64,000 bases of DNA from Pseudomonas bijieensis (GCF_013347965.1 NZ_CP048810.1:5889501-5953500); one strand, 5' to 3'; shown: positions 7,947 through 16,393, numbered from the stretch's first letter. Numbers and translations: made by a program. Notes: a model not told the origin generated them from the letters alone.

Positions 7947-8189
7947 ATGGCTACGAAAGAACTGCGCATGTCCCAAGAGTACATTGACGGCGATCGATCG
8001 CCCGAAGTGGTCTTGGAAATCTATAAGGGCAAAAAACTGCAGTTTGCGACCTTTGTCTCTGCTTCAAAAAAGAACGGCCCCTACGATACCGTCAATGTCA
8101 AAACCGACGTCGATGGTGACGGTGATATGGACAGGCAAGACGAAAAGGCCATTCTGGATCTGGCAAAAGCCTTTTCAAAATTCAAGTAG
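7947..8189 (+). CDS. 80-residue protein with one dockerin/EF-hand-like calcium loop
   Basis: GAAGAGG lies seven bases before the ATG. The protein has no signal peptide or membrane helix. Residues about 55-66 read DVDGDGDMDRQD, which fits a dockerin or EF-hand calcium loop (acidic residues at positions 1, 3, 5, 9 and 12), followed by one helix, EKAILDLAKAFSKF. Only one loop is present, whereas dockerins and most EF-hand proteins have two. The stop is nine bases before the next gene, a secreted VMO-I-like protein, so the two are probably co-expressed. I do not recognise the N-terminal part. Confidence 0.7.
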   Translation: MATKELRMSQEYIDGDRSPEVVLEIYKGKKLQFATFVSASKKNGPYDTVNVKTDVDGDGDMDRQDEKAILDLAKAFSKFK

Positions 8190-8198
8190 GGCGCTGTT

Positions 8199-8804
8199 AT
8201 GTTTGATCACGTCATCCTGCATGCGCTGGTTTTTGCACTTTTATTAACAGTTGTTGAGGCTGCTCAAGCACAAGTACCTTCAGACACTTCCGAACAGGGA
8301 CAATGGGGTATTTGGGGGGCGGCTGCTTCCTGCCCTGCGGGCCAGTATGTCTGGGGCTTTCGGCTCAAAAGTGAGCCCTATCAGGGCAATGGTGACGATA
8401 CTGCCTTGAATGCGATCCAGCTTATCTGCAAGAGCGGCGCCACGGGACAGGCAACGTACATTCAAAGCCTTGAAGGGAAGTGGGGAAGCTGGGGTAAGGA
8501 CCATGTTTGTCGCGAGCATCCCGTCATAGGATTTGCCATCCAGGTGGAACGGTTTCAAGGTAGGGACAAGGAAAAGGGCTCGAAGGACGATACCGCGGCC
8601 GGCAATATCAAAATGAATTGCGGTTCGCAGATTTTGGTTGGCGACCCACCCAATGCGTGGGGGGAGGAATGGACCGGGTTCTATAGCTGCCTCGATGGCA
8701 CCGGGGCCAAGAAAGTGAAGGGATTTCGGACCCGGGTGGAGCCCGATCAAGGCAGTGGGGATGATACGGCCCTGAACGCGATGCAGGTGTATTGCGGGTT
8801 CTAG
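8199..8804 (+). CDS. Secreted VMO-I (vitelline membrane outer layer I)-like protein
   Basis: A signal peptide ending ..AAQAQ is followed by three similar blocks of about 50 residues. Each has a G-W-G/W-x-G entry, a Cys, a VxGFxxxxE stretch, QG.., a (G/K)DDTA motif and a closing Cys. This threefold pattern with GDDTALN is the signature of the VMO-I beta-prism fold. In birds that protein lines the egg vitelline membrane and may bind or modify glycans; the bacterial role is not established. An AGGG site supports the ATG. It is likely exported to the periplasm or outside. Six cysteines could form disulphides. Confidence 0.82.
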   Translation: MFDHVILHALVFALLLTVVEAAQAQVPSDTSEQGQWGIWGAAASCPAGQYVWGFRLKSEPYQGNGDDTALNAIQLICKSGATGQATYIQSLEGKWGSWGKDHVCREHPVIGFAIQVERFQGRDKEKGSKDDTAAGNIKMNCGSQILVGDPPNAWGEEWTGFYSCLDGTGAKKVKGFRTRVEPDQGSGDDTALNAMQVYCGF

Positions 8805-8837
8805 TGAGAGGCGTTGACGATCTCGGAAACGCCGAAT

Positions 8838-8930
8838 CTGTGGGAGCGAGCCTGTTCGCGATGGCGTCGGATGCGGTCAGCATTGATGTTGGCTGACATA
8901 CCGCCATCGCGAGCAAGTTCGCTCCCACAG
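8838..8930. repeat. REP pair (REPIN), GTGGGAGCGAGC type
   Basis: CTGTGGGAGCGAGCCTGTTCGCG is followed by its inverted partner. It occupies the first part of the 340-base gap between the VMO-I-like gene and the DUF1326 gene. Confidence 0.8.
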
Positions 8931-8955
8931 GTTTGTTTATTTGCAGGAATACTTG

Positions 8956-8973
8956 CATGTCGGCGCCGACATG
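8956..8973. promoter_or_regulatory. Perfect 18-bp palindrome upstream of the DUF1326/DUF2182 genes
   Basis: CATGTCGGCGCCGACATG is its own reverse complement. It lies 172 bases before the DUF1326 start and outside the REP element. It could be a transcription factor site. No T-run follows, so it does not look like a terminator. Nothing else stands out in this gap. Confidence 0.35.
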
Positions 8974-9144
8974 ACTGGTCCCCTCATCCTACGACGGTGG
9001 CTTGAACCTTTGACCGGCGCCCGCGGGCAAGCTGACCTTCGGTCGGCATCCCGTATCCGATGCGCGCGCCCTGCTAGCGTTAATTAATGGAGGGGATGGG
9101 GTAACCGCAACTTTCATTTCACCAGCCAGGTGAAGAGGTCGATC

Positions 9145-9780
9145 ATGGCCATCGCCGAATGGCGCATGCAGGGCGTCGAATTCGTTGCCTGCAACTGCAA
9201 TTGGGGCTGCCCCTGTCAATTCGATGCGCCGCCGACCCATGGCCACTGCCAGGCGGTGGCGTCGATGCGAGTGGAACACGGGTATTTCAATAAGGTGACA
9301 CTGGGAGGCTTGTGCTGGGCCGCCACTTTCGCTTGGCCGGGCGCTATCCATGAGGGTAACGGCAGTTGTCAGGTGTTCATCGATGAACGCGCCGACGAGG
9401 CGCAACGCCAGGCCCTGCTGACCATTCTCTCTGGTTTGGAAAGCGACCCCGGGGCCAACGTGTTCCAGGTGTTCAGCAGCACCATGACTGAAGCATTCGA
9501 GCCGCTGTTCGTGCCCATCACTTTATCCATCGATGTCGACCAGCGCTTGGCGCACCTGGACATTCCTGGCGTGCTGCAGGCCAGCGGCGAGCCGATCCGC
9601 AGCCCGATCGACGGTTCACCTCATCGAGTACGCCTGTCCCTGCCCAATGGCTTCGAGTTCCTTGAGGCTGAAGTCGCCAGCGGCAGTTACCAGACGCATT
9701 CAGCCCTCAAGCTGCAATCCCAGGACAGTCATAGCCACCTCGCCCACGTGCACTTCACCGGCCATGGCATAGAGCCGTAA
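9145..9780 (+). CDS. DUF1326 domain protein
   Basis: The ATG is supported by GAAGAGG upstream. The N-terminus has a cysteine-rich CNCNWGCPCQF motif that defines DUF1326 and could bind a metal. The rest is a soluble alpha/beta protein of the usual length, about 210 residues. The gene is directly followed, two bases after its stop, by a DUF2182 membrane protein; this pairing recurs in proteobacteria. The biochemical function is unknown to me. A role in metal handling is only suggested by the cysteines and partner. Confidence 0.85.
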   Translation: MAIAEWRMQGVEFVACNCNWGCPCQFDAPPTHGHCQAVASMRVEHGYFNKVTLGGLCWAATFAWPGAIHEGNGSCQVFIDERADEAQRQALLTILSGLESDPGANVFQVFSSTMTEAFEPLFVPITLSIDVDQRLAHLDIPGVLQASGEPIRSPIDGSPHRVRLSLPNGFEFLEAEVASGSYQTHSALKLQSQDSHSHLAHVHFTGHGIEP

Positions 9781-9782
9781 AG

Positions 9783-10571
9783 ATGGCAGCCCCTCAGGTG
9801 GCGGCCCAGAGCAGGCGACTGACAGGCGAGCAGTGGCTGTTTCTGTTCTGCCTGCTTGGGCTGATCGCCCTGGCTTGGCTGGTACTGCTGCACATGGCCC
9901 GTGACATGAGTGCGCCGGGCGGCATGGCCGATGCGGCAATGGCCGGCATGCTCATGCCCTGGAGCCTGACCGATGCGCTGCTGATGTTCGCCATGTGGTT
10001 GGTGATGATGATCGGCATGATGCTGCCCAGTGCCCTGCCCATGCTGCTGATCTACCAGCAGATGCTGCGCAAGCGCATGCCGGCACCACAGCGACACCTG
10101 GCTCTGCTGCTGTTCTGCGGCGCTTATGGCTTGGTCTGGGCTGGCTTCGCCCTGGGCGCCACGGCGCTGCAATGGGCGCTTGAGCAGCTCACTCTGCTCA
10201 GTCCGGGGATGCGCGTCAGCAGTACCGCGTTGGGCGCCGGCCTGCTGCTGGTCGCAGGCGTCTATCAGTGGCTGCCGAGCAAGGCGGTCTGCCTTGAGCA
10301 TTGTCGCGGGCCGCTGCATTTTCTTCTCAGCTACTGGCGCCCCGACGTACGTGGCGGCTGGCGCATGGGCCTGGCCCATGGCGCTTACTGCCTGGGCTGC
10401 TGCTGGGCCCTGATGGGCCTGTTGTTCGTGGTCGGCGTGATGAATCTGCTCTGGGTTGCCGTGATCGGTGCCTTCATCCTGCTGGAGAAAAACCTGCCGC
10501 AGGGACTCTGGCTCAGCCGTATCTGCGGTTTGTTGTTGCTTGGCTGGAGTCTGTGGCTGTTGCTGGGCTAG
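9783..10571 (+). CDS. DUF2182 integral membrane protein
   Basis: The protein has about seven hydrophobic segments and is rich in methionine near the N-terminus (HMARDMSAPGGMADAAMAGM, then MLMPW), a composition often linked to metal binding. The motif MWLVMMIGMMLPSALPM is characteristic of DUF2182. GAYCLGCCWALM near residue 200 adds three cysteines. It is translated immediately after the DUF1326 gene. The family has been described as a predicted metal-binding membrane protein; its substrate is unknown. Confidence 0.85.
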   Translation: MAAPQVAAQSRRLTGEQWLFLFCLLGLIALAWLVLLHMARDMSAPGGMADAAMAGMLMPWSLTDALLMFAMWLVMMIGMMLPSALPMLLIYQQMLRKRMPAPQRHLALLLFCGAYGLVWAGFALGATALQWALEQLTLLSPGMRVSSTALGAGLLLVAGVYQWLPSKAVCLEHCRGPLHFLLSYWRPDVRGGWRMGLAHGAYCLGCCWALMGLLFVVGVMNLLWVAVIGAFILLEKNLPQGLWLSRICGLLLLGWSLWLLLG

Positions 10572-10581
10572 GGGCTGAGCC

Positions 10582-10673
10582 TGTGGGAGCTGAGCTTGCT
10601 CGCGATTGCGGTGTGTCAGCTAGATCAATGCCGGTTGATCCACCGCCATCGCGAGCAGGGTCGCTCCCACAGG
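10582..10673. repeat. REP pair (REPIN), GTGGGAGC type
   Basis: CTGTGGGAGCTGAGCTTGCTCGCG and an inverted partner flank TGTGTCAGCTAGATCAATGCC. It fills the gap between the converging DUF2182 and HAD phosphatase genes. Confidence 0.8.
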
Positions 10674-10681
10674 GTCGGGTT

Positions 10682-11335
10682 TTATTTCCAGGTATGGATT
10701 GGCCACCCGGCCAGTTCGGCATGGGCCTTCAACACCGGGTCCGGGTTGACCACGTGGGGGAAGTCCACCCGTTGCAACAGCGGCAGGTCATTGCGTGAGT
10801 CGGAATAGAAACTCGCGCCTTCCAGGTTCTCTTCCTCGGCATCCAGCCAATCCAGCAGCCGCGCGATCTTGCCTTCGCGGTAGGTCAGGGTGCCGACGGT
10901 CTTGCCGCTGTACACCCCATGGGTCACTTCGAGGTTGATCGCCAGGATTTCGTCGATGCCCAGGCGTTCGGCAATCGGCTTGACCAGGTGCGTGCCCGAG
11001 GCCGAGATCACCAGGATCCGGTCGCCGGCCTTGCGGTGTTCGGCGATGGTCTTGGTGGCGTCGCTGAAGATGATCGGTTCGATGAAGTCTTCCACCCACG
11101 GCGCCACCAGGTGTTCGATTTCCTCCGGGGTACGGCCGATCATCGGTTCCAGGCTGAAGTCCATGTACTCTTCCATGCTCAGCTTGCCGTGGCTGTAGGC
11201 GTCCATCAGTGCGTTGTTGCGCTGCATGAACGACTCGGGATCGACCCAGCCCAGGCGTCCCATCTGTTCGCTCCAGAGGGTGGCGCAGTCGCCGTGGATC
11301 AGGGTTTCGTCCAGATCAAAAATTGCCAGGGCCAT
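10682..11335 (-). CDS. HAD superfamily IB phosphatase (phosphoserine phosphatase-like)
   Basis: The HAD motifs are in order: DLDETLIHGD (nucleophile D8, acid D10), SASGT about residue 120, and a lysine/aspartate motif with SDSRNDLPLL near residue 180. The length, 217 residues, fits subfamily IB. It is soluble and cytoplasmic. It lies 34 bases after the ABC ATPase on the same strand, so it probably belongs to the upstream transport operon and could remove phosphate from the imported compound or its product. The specific substrate cannot be read from the sequence. Confidence 0.85.
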   Translation of the reverse strand: MALAIFDLDETLIHGDCATLWSEQMGRLGWVDPESFMQRNNALMDAYSHGKLSMEEYMDFSLEPMIGRTPEEIEHLVAPWVEDFIEPIIFSDATKTIAEHRKAGDRILVISASGTHLVKPIAERLGIDEILAINLEVTHGVYSGKTVGTLTYREGKIARLLDWLDAEEENLEGASFYSDSRNDLPLLQRVDFPHVVNPDPVLKAHAELAGWPIHTWK

Positions 11336-11369
11336 CAGAATGTTTCTCTCTTCAAAATCAACGAAGCCA

Positions 11370-12359
11370 TCAGGCTACCTCACACAACGCTGACGGATCG
11401 ATGGAAAGTGACAGGCGTGCGCCATCGGGGTGCAGGTCGGCGGCCGAGCGATTGAGCACATCCACCACCAGCTCCACGCCACGGGCCTCGACCCGGTAGC
11501 GAATCACGTTGCCCAGCAGGCTGTGGCTGCGGATCAGCGCATCGGCCTGGCCGTCGCGGCTCAGCTCGATGGCTTCCGGGCGGATGGCGATCCGACTGTT
11601 CACCGGGCGCTGCAGCAACCGGCTGGCGCTGTCGGCGTCCAGCAGGTTGTAGTTGCCGATGAAGCCGGCGGCAAAGACATCGACTGGCGCAGTGTAAAGG
11701 GTTTCGGCATCGCCGCTCTGTACGATCTTTCCCTGGTTCATCAGGAAAATCCGGTCAGACATGGTCAGGGCTTCTTCTTGGTCGTGCGTGACGAAGATCG
11801 TGGTCAGGCCCAACTCACGCTGGATCTGTCGGATCTGTTCGCGCAGGTGCTTGCGAATCCGCGCATCCAGGGCCGACAGCGGCTCGTCCAGCAGCAACAG
11901 ACGCGGACGGGTGACCAGGGAGCGGGCCAGGGCCACGCGCTGGCATTGGCCGCCGGAGAGCTGATGGGGATAGCGGGCGGCAAAATCATGCAGCTCCACC
12001 AGGCGCAGGATCTCCAGCACCCGTTTGTGGCTGTCCGAGGCGTCGACTTTTTGCATGCGCAGGCCGAAGGCGACGTTCTGCTCCACGGTCATGTTGGGGA
12101 ACAAGGCATAGCTCTGGAAGACCATGCCGATCCCGCGTTTCTGCGGGCTCAATGGGACGATGTCTTGCCCGTCCAGGATGATCTGGCCGGCATCCACCGC
12201 AGTCAGGCCGGCAATGCAGCGCAACAGCGTGGACTTGCCGCAACCGGAAGGGCCGAGGAGGGTGACGAATTCGCCCTTGCCGATTTCGCAGTTGATGTCG
12301 CTGAACACCGGGGTGCCGGCGTAGCTTTTTTGCAGGTGTTGGACGCTGACGTAGCTCAT
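11370..12359 (-). CDS. ABC transporter ATP-binding protein, phosphonate/spermidine/iron(III) type
   Basis: Walker A GPSGCGKST lies near residue 36, the signature LSGGQCQRVAL near 134 and Walker B LLLLDEPLSALD near 154. The switch histidine is in VTHDQEEAL. The C-terminal third (about 240-329) is a TOBE-like regulatory domain. The start codon overlaps the stop of the upstream permease (ATGA). It energises the importer with the two permeases at 12356-13988. It resembles PhnT of 2-aminoethylphosphonate uptake; a spermidine or iron-type relative is the alternative. Confidence 0.9.
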   Translation of the reverse strand: MSYVSVQHLQKSYAGTPVFSDINCEIGKGEFVTLLGPSGCGKSTLLRCIAGLTAVDAGQIILDGQDIVPLSPQKRGIGMVFQSYALFPNMTVEQNVAFGLRMQKVDASDSHKRVLEILRLVELHDFAARYPHQLSGGQCQRVALARSLVTRPRLLLLDEPLSALDARIRKHLREQIRQIQRELGLTTIFVTHDQEEALTMSDRIFLMNQGKIVQSGDAETLYTAPVDVFAAGFIGNYNLLDADSASRLLQRPVNSRIAIRPEAIELSRDGQADALIRSHSLLGNVIRYRVEARGVELVVDVLNRSAADLHPDGARLSLSIDPSALCEVA

Positions 12360-13156
12360 TGGCTTTTGTCCTTGTTCAAGATGTTGGCCGCCCAGGTCAG
12401 GACCAGTACGAAGAAGAAGTAGGAAATCACCAGGGCACTGGTGAAGTGGCCGCTGCTGTTGCGCATGTTGTTCAGGTACACCTGCAGGGTTTCATAGCGG
12501 GTGCCGACGAGGATGTTGGCAAACACGAACTCACCGAACAGGAACGAGAAGGACAGCAGCAACGCCACCATCAGGCCCTTGCGCAGGTTGGGCAGCACCA
12601 CCAGGAATGCCGCCTGGAAGGTGCTGGCGCCAAGCAGTTGGGCGGCGTCCATCAGGTCGCGCAGGTTGATCGCTTGCAGGTTGTTGGTGATCGCTCGGTA
12701 CATGAACGGCAGGGCGACGGTGAAGTAGCAGCCGATCAGGATCCACGGCGTGCCCACCATCGCCAATGGCCCGGAGCCATAGAGTTGCAGCAGCCCCACC
12801 GACGACACCACCGGCGGCACTGCGAAGGGCAGCAGGATGAGGATGTTCATCAGCGCGTCGAGTTTGGGGAAGTGGTAATGCACCACGAACAGCAGCGGCA
12901 GGATCAACACCACTGAGAGCACCAGCGCACCGACGCAGACGATCAGCGATTGACCGAAGGCGTGGAGAAAGCGCGGATCGCTCCACAACTGCACATACCA
13001 TTTGAAGGTGAAACCGCTGGGCAGCACAGTGGCCGACCAACTGCTGGCGATGGAGTAGACGAGCGTGCCGGCCAGGGGCAGCAGCAGGATGGCGAACAGC
13101 AGGTACACCACCACTCGATGATAGAGCCCGACGGAGCCCGGTTCAGCGCGAGACAT
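12356..13156 (-). CDS. ABC transporter permease (second of pair)
   Basis: There are six hydrophobic segments. The binding-protein-dependent transport EAA-like loop sits at LMDAAQLLGASTFQAAFLVV (about residues 165-190), where it contacts the ATPase. The length, 266 residues, is normal. The gene overlaps the upstream permease by 14 bases and the ATPase by 4, so the three are translationally coupled. It is a PhnV-type inner membrane component; the substrate is inferred from neighbours only. Confidence 0.9.
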   Translation of the reverse strand: MSRAEPGSVGLYHRVVVYLLFAILLLPLAGTLVYSIASSWSATVLPSGFTFKWYVQLWSDPRFLHAFGQSLIVCVGALVLSVVLILPLLFVVHYHFPKLDALMNILILLPFAVPPVVSSVGLLQLYGSGPLAMVGTPWILIGCYFTVALPFMYRAITNNLQAINLRDLMDAAQLLGASTFQAAFLVVLPNLRKGLMVALLLSFSFLFGEFVFANILVGTRYETLQVYLNNMRNSSGHFTSALVISYFFFVLVLTWAANILNKDKSQ

Positions 13157-13988
13157 GGTAGCTCCTCTTGAGCAGCAACTGATGGACGATGGTCACCAGG
13201 GTCATCAGCGCCACCAGCACCACGGCCAGGGCACTGGCCAGGTTCGGGTCGAGGGAGATGTCACCGGAGACCATGGCGGCGATGCGAATCGGCAAGACGT
13301 TGAAGTTACCCGTGGTCAGCGCATAGACCGTGGCATAGGCGCCGAGGGCGTTGGCCAGCAGGATCACGAATGTGCCCAGCAGCGCCGGGGTCAGCACCGG
13401 CAAGCCGATGTGCCGCCAGAACTGCCAGCCGCTGGCACCCAGCAGTTCGGCGGATTCGCGCCAGTCTTCGCGCAATGCGTCGAAGGCCGGATAGAGCAAC
13501 AGCACGCCCAGGGGGATCTGGAAGTAGGTGTAGAGAATGATCAGCCCGGTTTTCGAGTACAGGTTGAAATCCTCGATGATTCCCGCCTGCTTGAGCATGA
13601 TGGTGATGCTGCCGTTGAAGCCCAGCAAGATGATGAAGGCGAAGGCCAGGGGCACGCCGGCGAAGTTGCTGGTCATGTTGGCGAAGGCGTTGACGAAGTT
13701 GCGCAACCGCGAATCCACCCGGCGCAGGGAATAGCTGCCGAGCACCGCGATGACGATACCGAACACGCTGGACCAGAAGCTGATCTCCAGGCTGTGCTGG
13801 ATCGCCTGCAGGTAGAACTTGGAACTGAAGATCTTGCTGAAGTTGGCCAGCCCCCAACCGAACTCTTCCGATTCCAGGCTGTTGACCAGCACCCAGAGCA
13901 ACGGAGCGATCTGGAATACGATGAAGAAAATCGCGAAGGGCACCAGGCACAACGCTGCCAGCCATTTGCCGCGCGTCATGGCGTTCAC
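13143..13988 (-). CDS. ABC transporter permease (first of pair)
   Basis: The GTG start overlaps the stop of the upstream hydrolase gene as GTGA, with AGGAG eight bases before it; this fits better than an ATG three codons later. The mature protein begins MTRGKWLAALCLVPFAIFF and has six membrane segments. The coupling loop is about residues 190-215 (ESAELLGASGWQFWRHIGLP). It forms a heterodimer with the next permease. Confidence 0.88.
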   Translation of the reverse strand: MNAMTRGKWLAALCLVPFAIFFIVFQIAPLLWVLVNSLESEEFGWGLANFSKIFSSKFYLQAIQHSLEISFWSSVFGIVIAVLGSYSLRRVDSRLRNFVNAFANMTSNFAGVPLAFAFIILLGFNGSITIMLKQAGIIEDFNLYSKTGLIILYTYFQIPLGVLLLYPAFDALREDWRESAELLGASGWQFWRHIGLPVLTPALLGTFVILLANALGAYATVYALTTGNFNVLPIRIAAMVSGDISLDPNLASALAVVLVALMTLVTIVHQLLLKRSYHVSR

Positions 13989-14791
13989 TTGAGTAACTCC
14001 TGGCAATAGGGTTTGTCGTGGGCAACGCCGAGCAACTGGCAGATGGTGCCGCACAGTTCGGTCTGCCGGGGCGCGGCTGCGAGGTCGAGGCTGAAGCCGT
14101 CACCGAGGACAAACAGCGGCACTTCCCGTTCTTCGGCCAGCAGGCCGTTGTGGGAGCGGTCGTTGTTCATGCCGTGGTCGGAGGTCACCAGCACCTGGTA
14201 GCCGGCGTCGAGCCAGGCCTGCAGGTAGACCGCCAGGTTGATGTCGGCCGAGCGCGCGCTGTTGCGGTATTGCGGGGTGTCGAGGCCGTGCTTGTGGCCG
14301 GCATCGTCGATGTTCATCGGGTGCACCAGCAAAAAGTTCGGCAGGTAGCGCTGGCGCAGGTGATCAGCATCGGCGAACAAGTGGGAATCGGGGTAGTGGT
14401 CATTCCAATAGAAATGTCCGTATTGAATCGGCAAGTCGGGATTGTCGGTGTGACGATCACGTCCGGCCACGAAGGGCGAAACGTTGTAGAGCTCGCTGAC
14501 CCAGTGATACGCCGCGGCCGCCGTGCTCAGGCCGGCCTGGGTGGCGTAGTGGAAAATGCTGCGCTGGTTCGACAGGCGCGAGACGTTGTTGTGCACGATT
14601 CCGCTGTCGATGGGCACGACGCCGGTGAGGATGCATTCGTAGAGCGGGCGGGACAGGGCGGGCAACTCACATTCCAGTTTGTAGAGGGCCGCGCGTCCTG
14701 CGCCGACGTAAGCCTGCAAATGCCCCATGGCATGCCGGGCGACTTCGTAGTTGAGGCCGTCGAGCATCACCAGGATGACGTTGTGCTTCAT
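13985..14791 (-). CDS. Cytoplasmic alkaline phosphatase superfamily hydrolase (phosphodiesterase/phosphonate type)
   Basis: The N-terminus MKHNVILVMLDGLNYE carries the first metal aspartate with no signal peptide, so the enzyme should be cytoplasmic. ALSRPLYECILTG aligns with the nucleophile region of nucleotide pyrophosphatase/phosphodiesterases; Ser would be the nucleophile. NIDDAGHKHG and TSDHGMN supply the other metal ligands. It lies inside an importer operon, directly before the permeases, so it probably cleaves the imported phosphodiester or phosphonate. Phosphonoacetate hydrolase is a related alternative. The exact substrate is unknown. Confidence 0.82.
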   Translation of the reverse strand: MKHNVILVMLDGLNYEVARHAMGHLQAYVGAGRAALYKLECELPALSRPLYECILTGVVPIDSGIVHNNVSRLSNQRSIFHYATQAGLSTAAAAYHWVSELYNVSPFVAGRDRHTDNPDLPIQYGHFYWNDHYPDSHLFADADHLRQRYLPNFLLVHPMNIDDAGHKHGLDTPQYRNSARSADINLAVYLQAWLDAGYQVLVTSDHGMNNDRSHNGLLAEEREVPLFVLGDGFSLDLAAAPRQTELCGTICQLLGVAHDKPYCQELLK

Positions 14792-14856
14792 GGGTAGCGG
14801 GACTCCGGACAGATACCAGGAAACTCGGATTCCCCTCGGTCAATGCGGGAGCAGGC

Positions 14857-14948
14857 CTGTGGGAGCAAAGCTTGCTCGCGATGCTGGCGACACGGTGCAA
14901 CTGTGAGACCGTGTCATCGTTTATCGCGAGCAAGCTTTGCTCCCACAG
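14857..14948. repeat. REP pair (REPIN) inside the transport operon
   Basis: CTGTGGGAGCAAAGCTTGCTCGCG and its inverted partner lie between the binding-protein gene and the hydrolase gene on the same strand. A REP hairpin here could lower expression of the downstream genes relative to the abundant binding protein. An extra half element (GCTTGCTCCCAC) follows. Confidence 0.8.
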
Positions 14949-15002
14949 TGCTTGCTCCCACTATTTGGATCCTCTGTGGATATCCGAGCGGGAGCTAGTG
15001 CC

Positions 15003-16070
15003 TCACTGCATATTGATGATCACTTCTTCCTGCCATTTCTGCGGCAGAGCCTTGGAGGTCTTCTCCCACGCATCCGCATCCTTGATCGGGGTCACGCCCT
15101 TGTACTGCTCGTTCGGCAGCAGCTTGGCCTGGACCTCTTCCGGCAGTTTCAGGTGCTCGGCGCGGATCGGACGGGCGTTGCCCTTGGCCAGGTTGATCTG
15201 GCCGGCGTCGCTGAAGATGTATTCGCGGGCCAGCTTCGCGGCGTTCGGGTGCTTGGCGTATTTGTTGATGATGGTGGTGTAGCCGGAGATGACCGAGCCG
15301 TCGGACGGGATCAACACGACGTAATCATCCGGGTTGGCCATCTTGGCCTTGTAGCTCAGGCCGTTGAAGTCCCAGACCACGCCGACTTCCACTTCACCTT
15401 TTTCCATGGTGGCGATGGTCGGGTTGGCCATGGACAGGCGCCCTTGCTTGGCGATCTCGGCAAACATCAACAGCGCCGGCTGGAGGTTCTTCTCATCGCC
15501 GCCGTTGGCCAGGGCCGCGGCCAGTACGCCGTTGGCGGCCTGGGCGGCGGTGCTCACGTCACCGATGGAGACTTTGTACTTGCCGGTTTTCAGGTCAGCC
15601 CATTTGGTCGGTGCTTCGGAACCGTGCAGCAGTTTCTTGTTGATGATGAAAGCGATGGTGCCGGTGTAGGCCAATGCCCAGTTGCCATCCTTGTCCTTGG
15701 CCCAGGCTGGAACCTGTTCCCAGGTGCTTGGCTTGTAGGGCTGGACCACGCCTTGCTTGACTGCGATCGGGCCGAAAGCCGCGCCGACGTCGCCGATGTC
15801 GGCGCTGGCGTTGTCTTTCTCGGCGGCGAACTTGGCGATTTCCTGGGCCGAGCTCATGTCGGTGTCGATGTGTTTCAAGCCATAGATCTTGGCCAGGTCG
15901 TCCCAGGTGCCTTTCCAGTTTGCCCAGTCATCGGGCATGCCGACGCTGTTCACGGCGCCTTCCGCTTTCGCAGCGGCTTCCAACGTTTTCAGATCGGTGT
16001 CAGCGGCCATGGCGGCGGTGCACATGGCAATGGTCGAGCCTAACAGTGATGCCAGGAAAAGCTGTTTCAT
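15003..16070 (-). CDS. ABC transporter periplasmic substrate-binding protein
   Basis: A signal peptide (MKQLFLASLLGSTIAMCTAAMA) is followed by a class II-type binding protein of about 333 residues. Motifs such as GMPDDWANWKGTW, YTGTIAFIINKKLL and EVGVVWDFNGLSYKAKM fit the iron/spermidine/2-aminoethylphosphonate binding family. AGGAG six bases before the ATG supports the start. It is the first gene of the minus-strand operon and faces a divergent GntR regulator. It delivers the ligand to the permeases at 12356-13988. Confidence 0.88.
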   Translation of the reverse strand: MKQLFLASLLGSTIAMCTAAMAADTDLKTLEAAAKAEGAVNSVGMPDDWANWKGTWDDLAKIYGLKHIDTDMSSAQEIAKFAAEKDNASADIGDVGAAFGPIAVKQGVVQPYKPSTWEQVPAWAKDKDGNWALAYTGTIAFIINKKLLHGSEAPTKWADLKTGKYKVSIGDVSTAAQAANGVLAAALANGGDEKNLQPALLMFAEIAKQGRLSMANPTIATMEKGEVEVGVVWDFNGLSYKAKMANPDDYVVLIPSDGSVISGYTTIINKYAKHPNAAKLAREYIFSDAGQINLAKGNARPIRAEHLKLPEEVQAKLLPNEQYKGVTPIKDADAWEKTSKALPQKWQEEVIINMQ

Positions 16071-16115
16071 CCGAAGCTCCTATGGGCGTTTTCAACGCTG
16101 CGATTGCGGTTGTGT

Positions 16116-16127
16116 TGGTCTAGGTCA
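16116..16127. promoter_or_regulatory. Candidate PhnF/HutC-type operator upstream of the binding-protein gene
   Basis: TGGTCTAGGTCA matches the palindrome TGGTCTAGACCA at all but two positions. It lies 46 bases before the binding-protein start. A half site, TAGACCA, follows at 16230-16236. The same element occurs right before the regulator gene. Confidence 0.5.
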
Positions 16128-16393
16128 GCAATACCTGAGCCAATGTAGGCGAGCCCTGTGACATTTTGATGTCGGTGCCGGATGTCCCGGGAAAGGCCAG
16201 GCTCGTGGAGGTTGGCTGCGAATTAAGCGTAGACCATGGATAAACAGCTGATCTGCAAGGACTTGGCCGTTAATTTGCACGCTTGCAGGACGACCGTTCG
16301 GCGGCTCTGTCATCTGTCAGTCATATGCAGTGCCTAGGCTTGCTGGACCAAGAAGCGGATCGATGGACAAGCGATCTCGCCCCGAAACAGTGC

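Noticed and set aside
14937..16043. Plus-strand frame of about 370 codons opposite the substrate-binding protein
   Set aside because: It is an antisense shadow with no ribosome binding site and begins in a REP tail.
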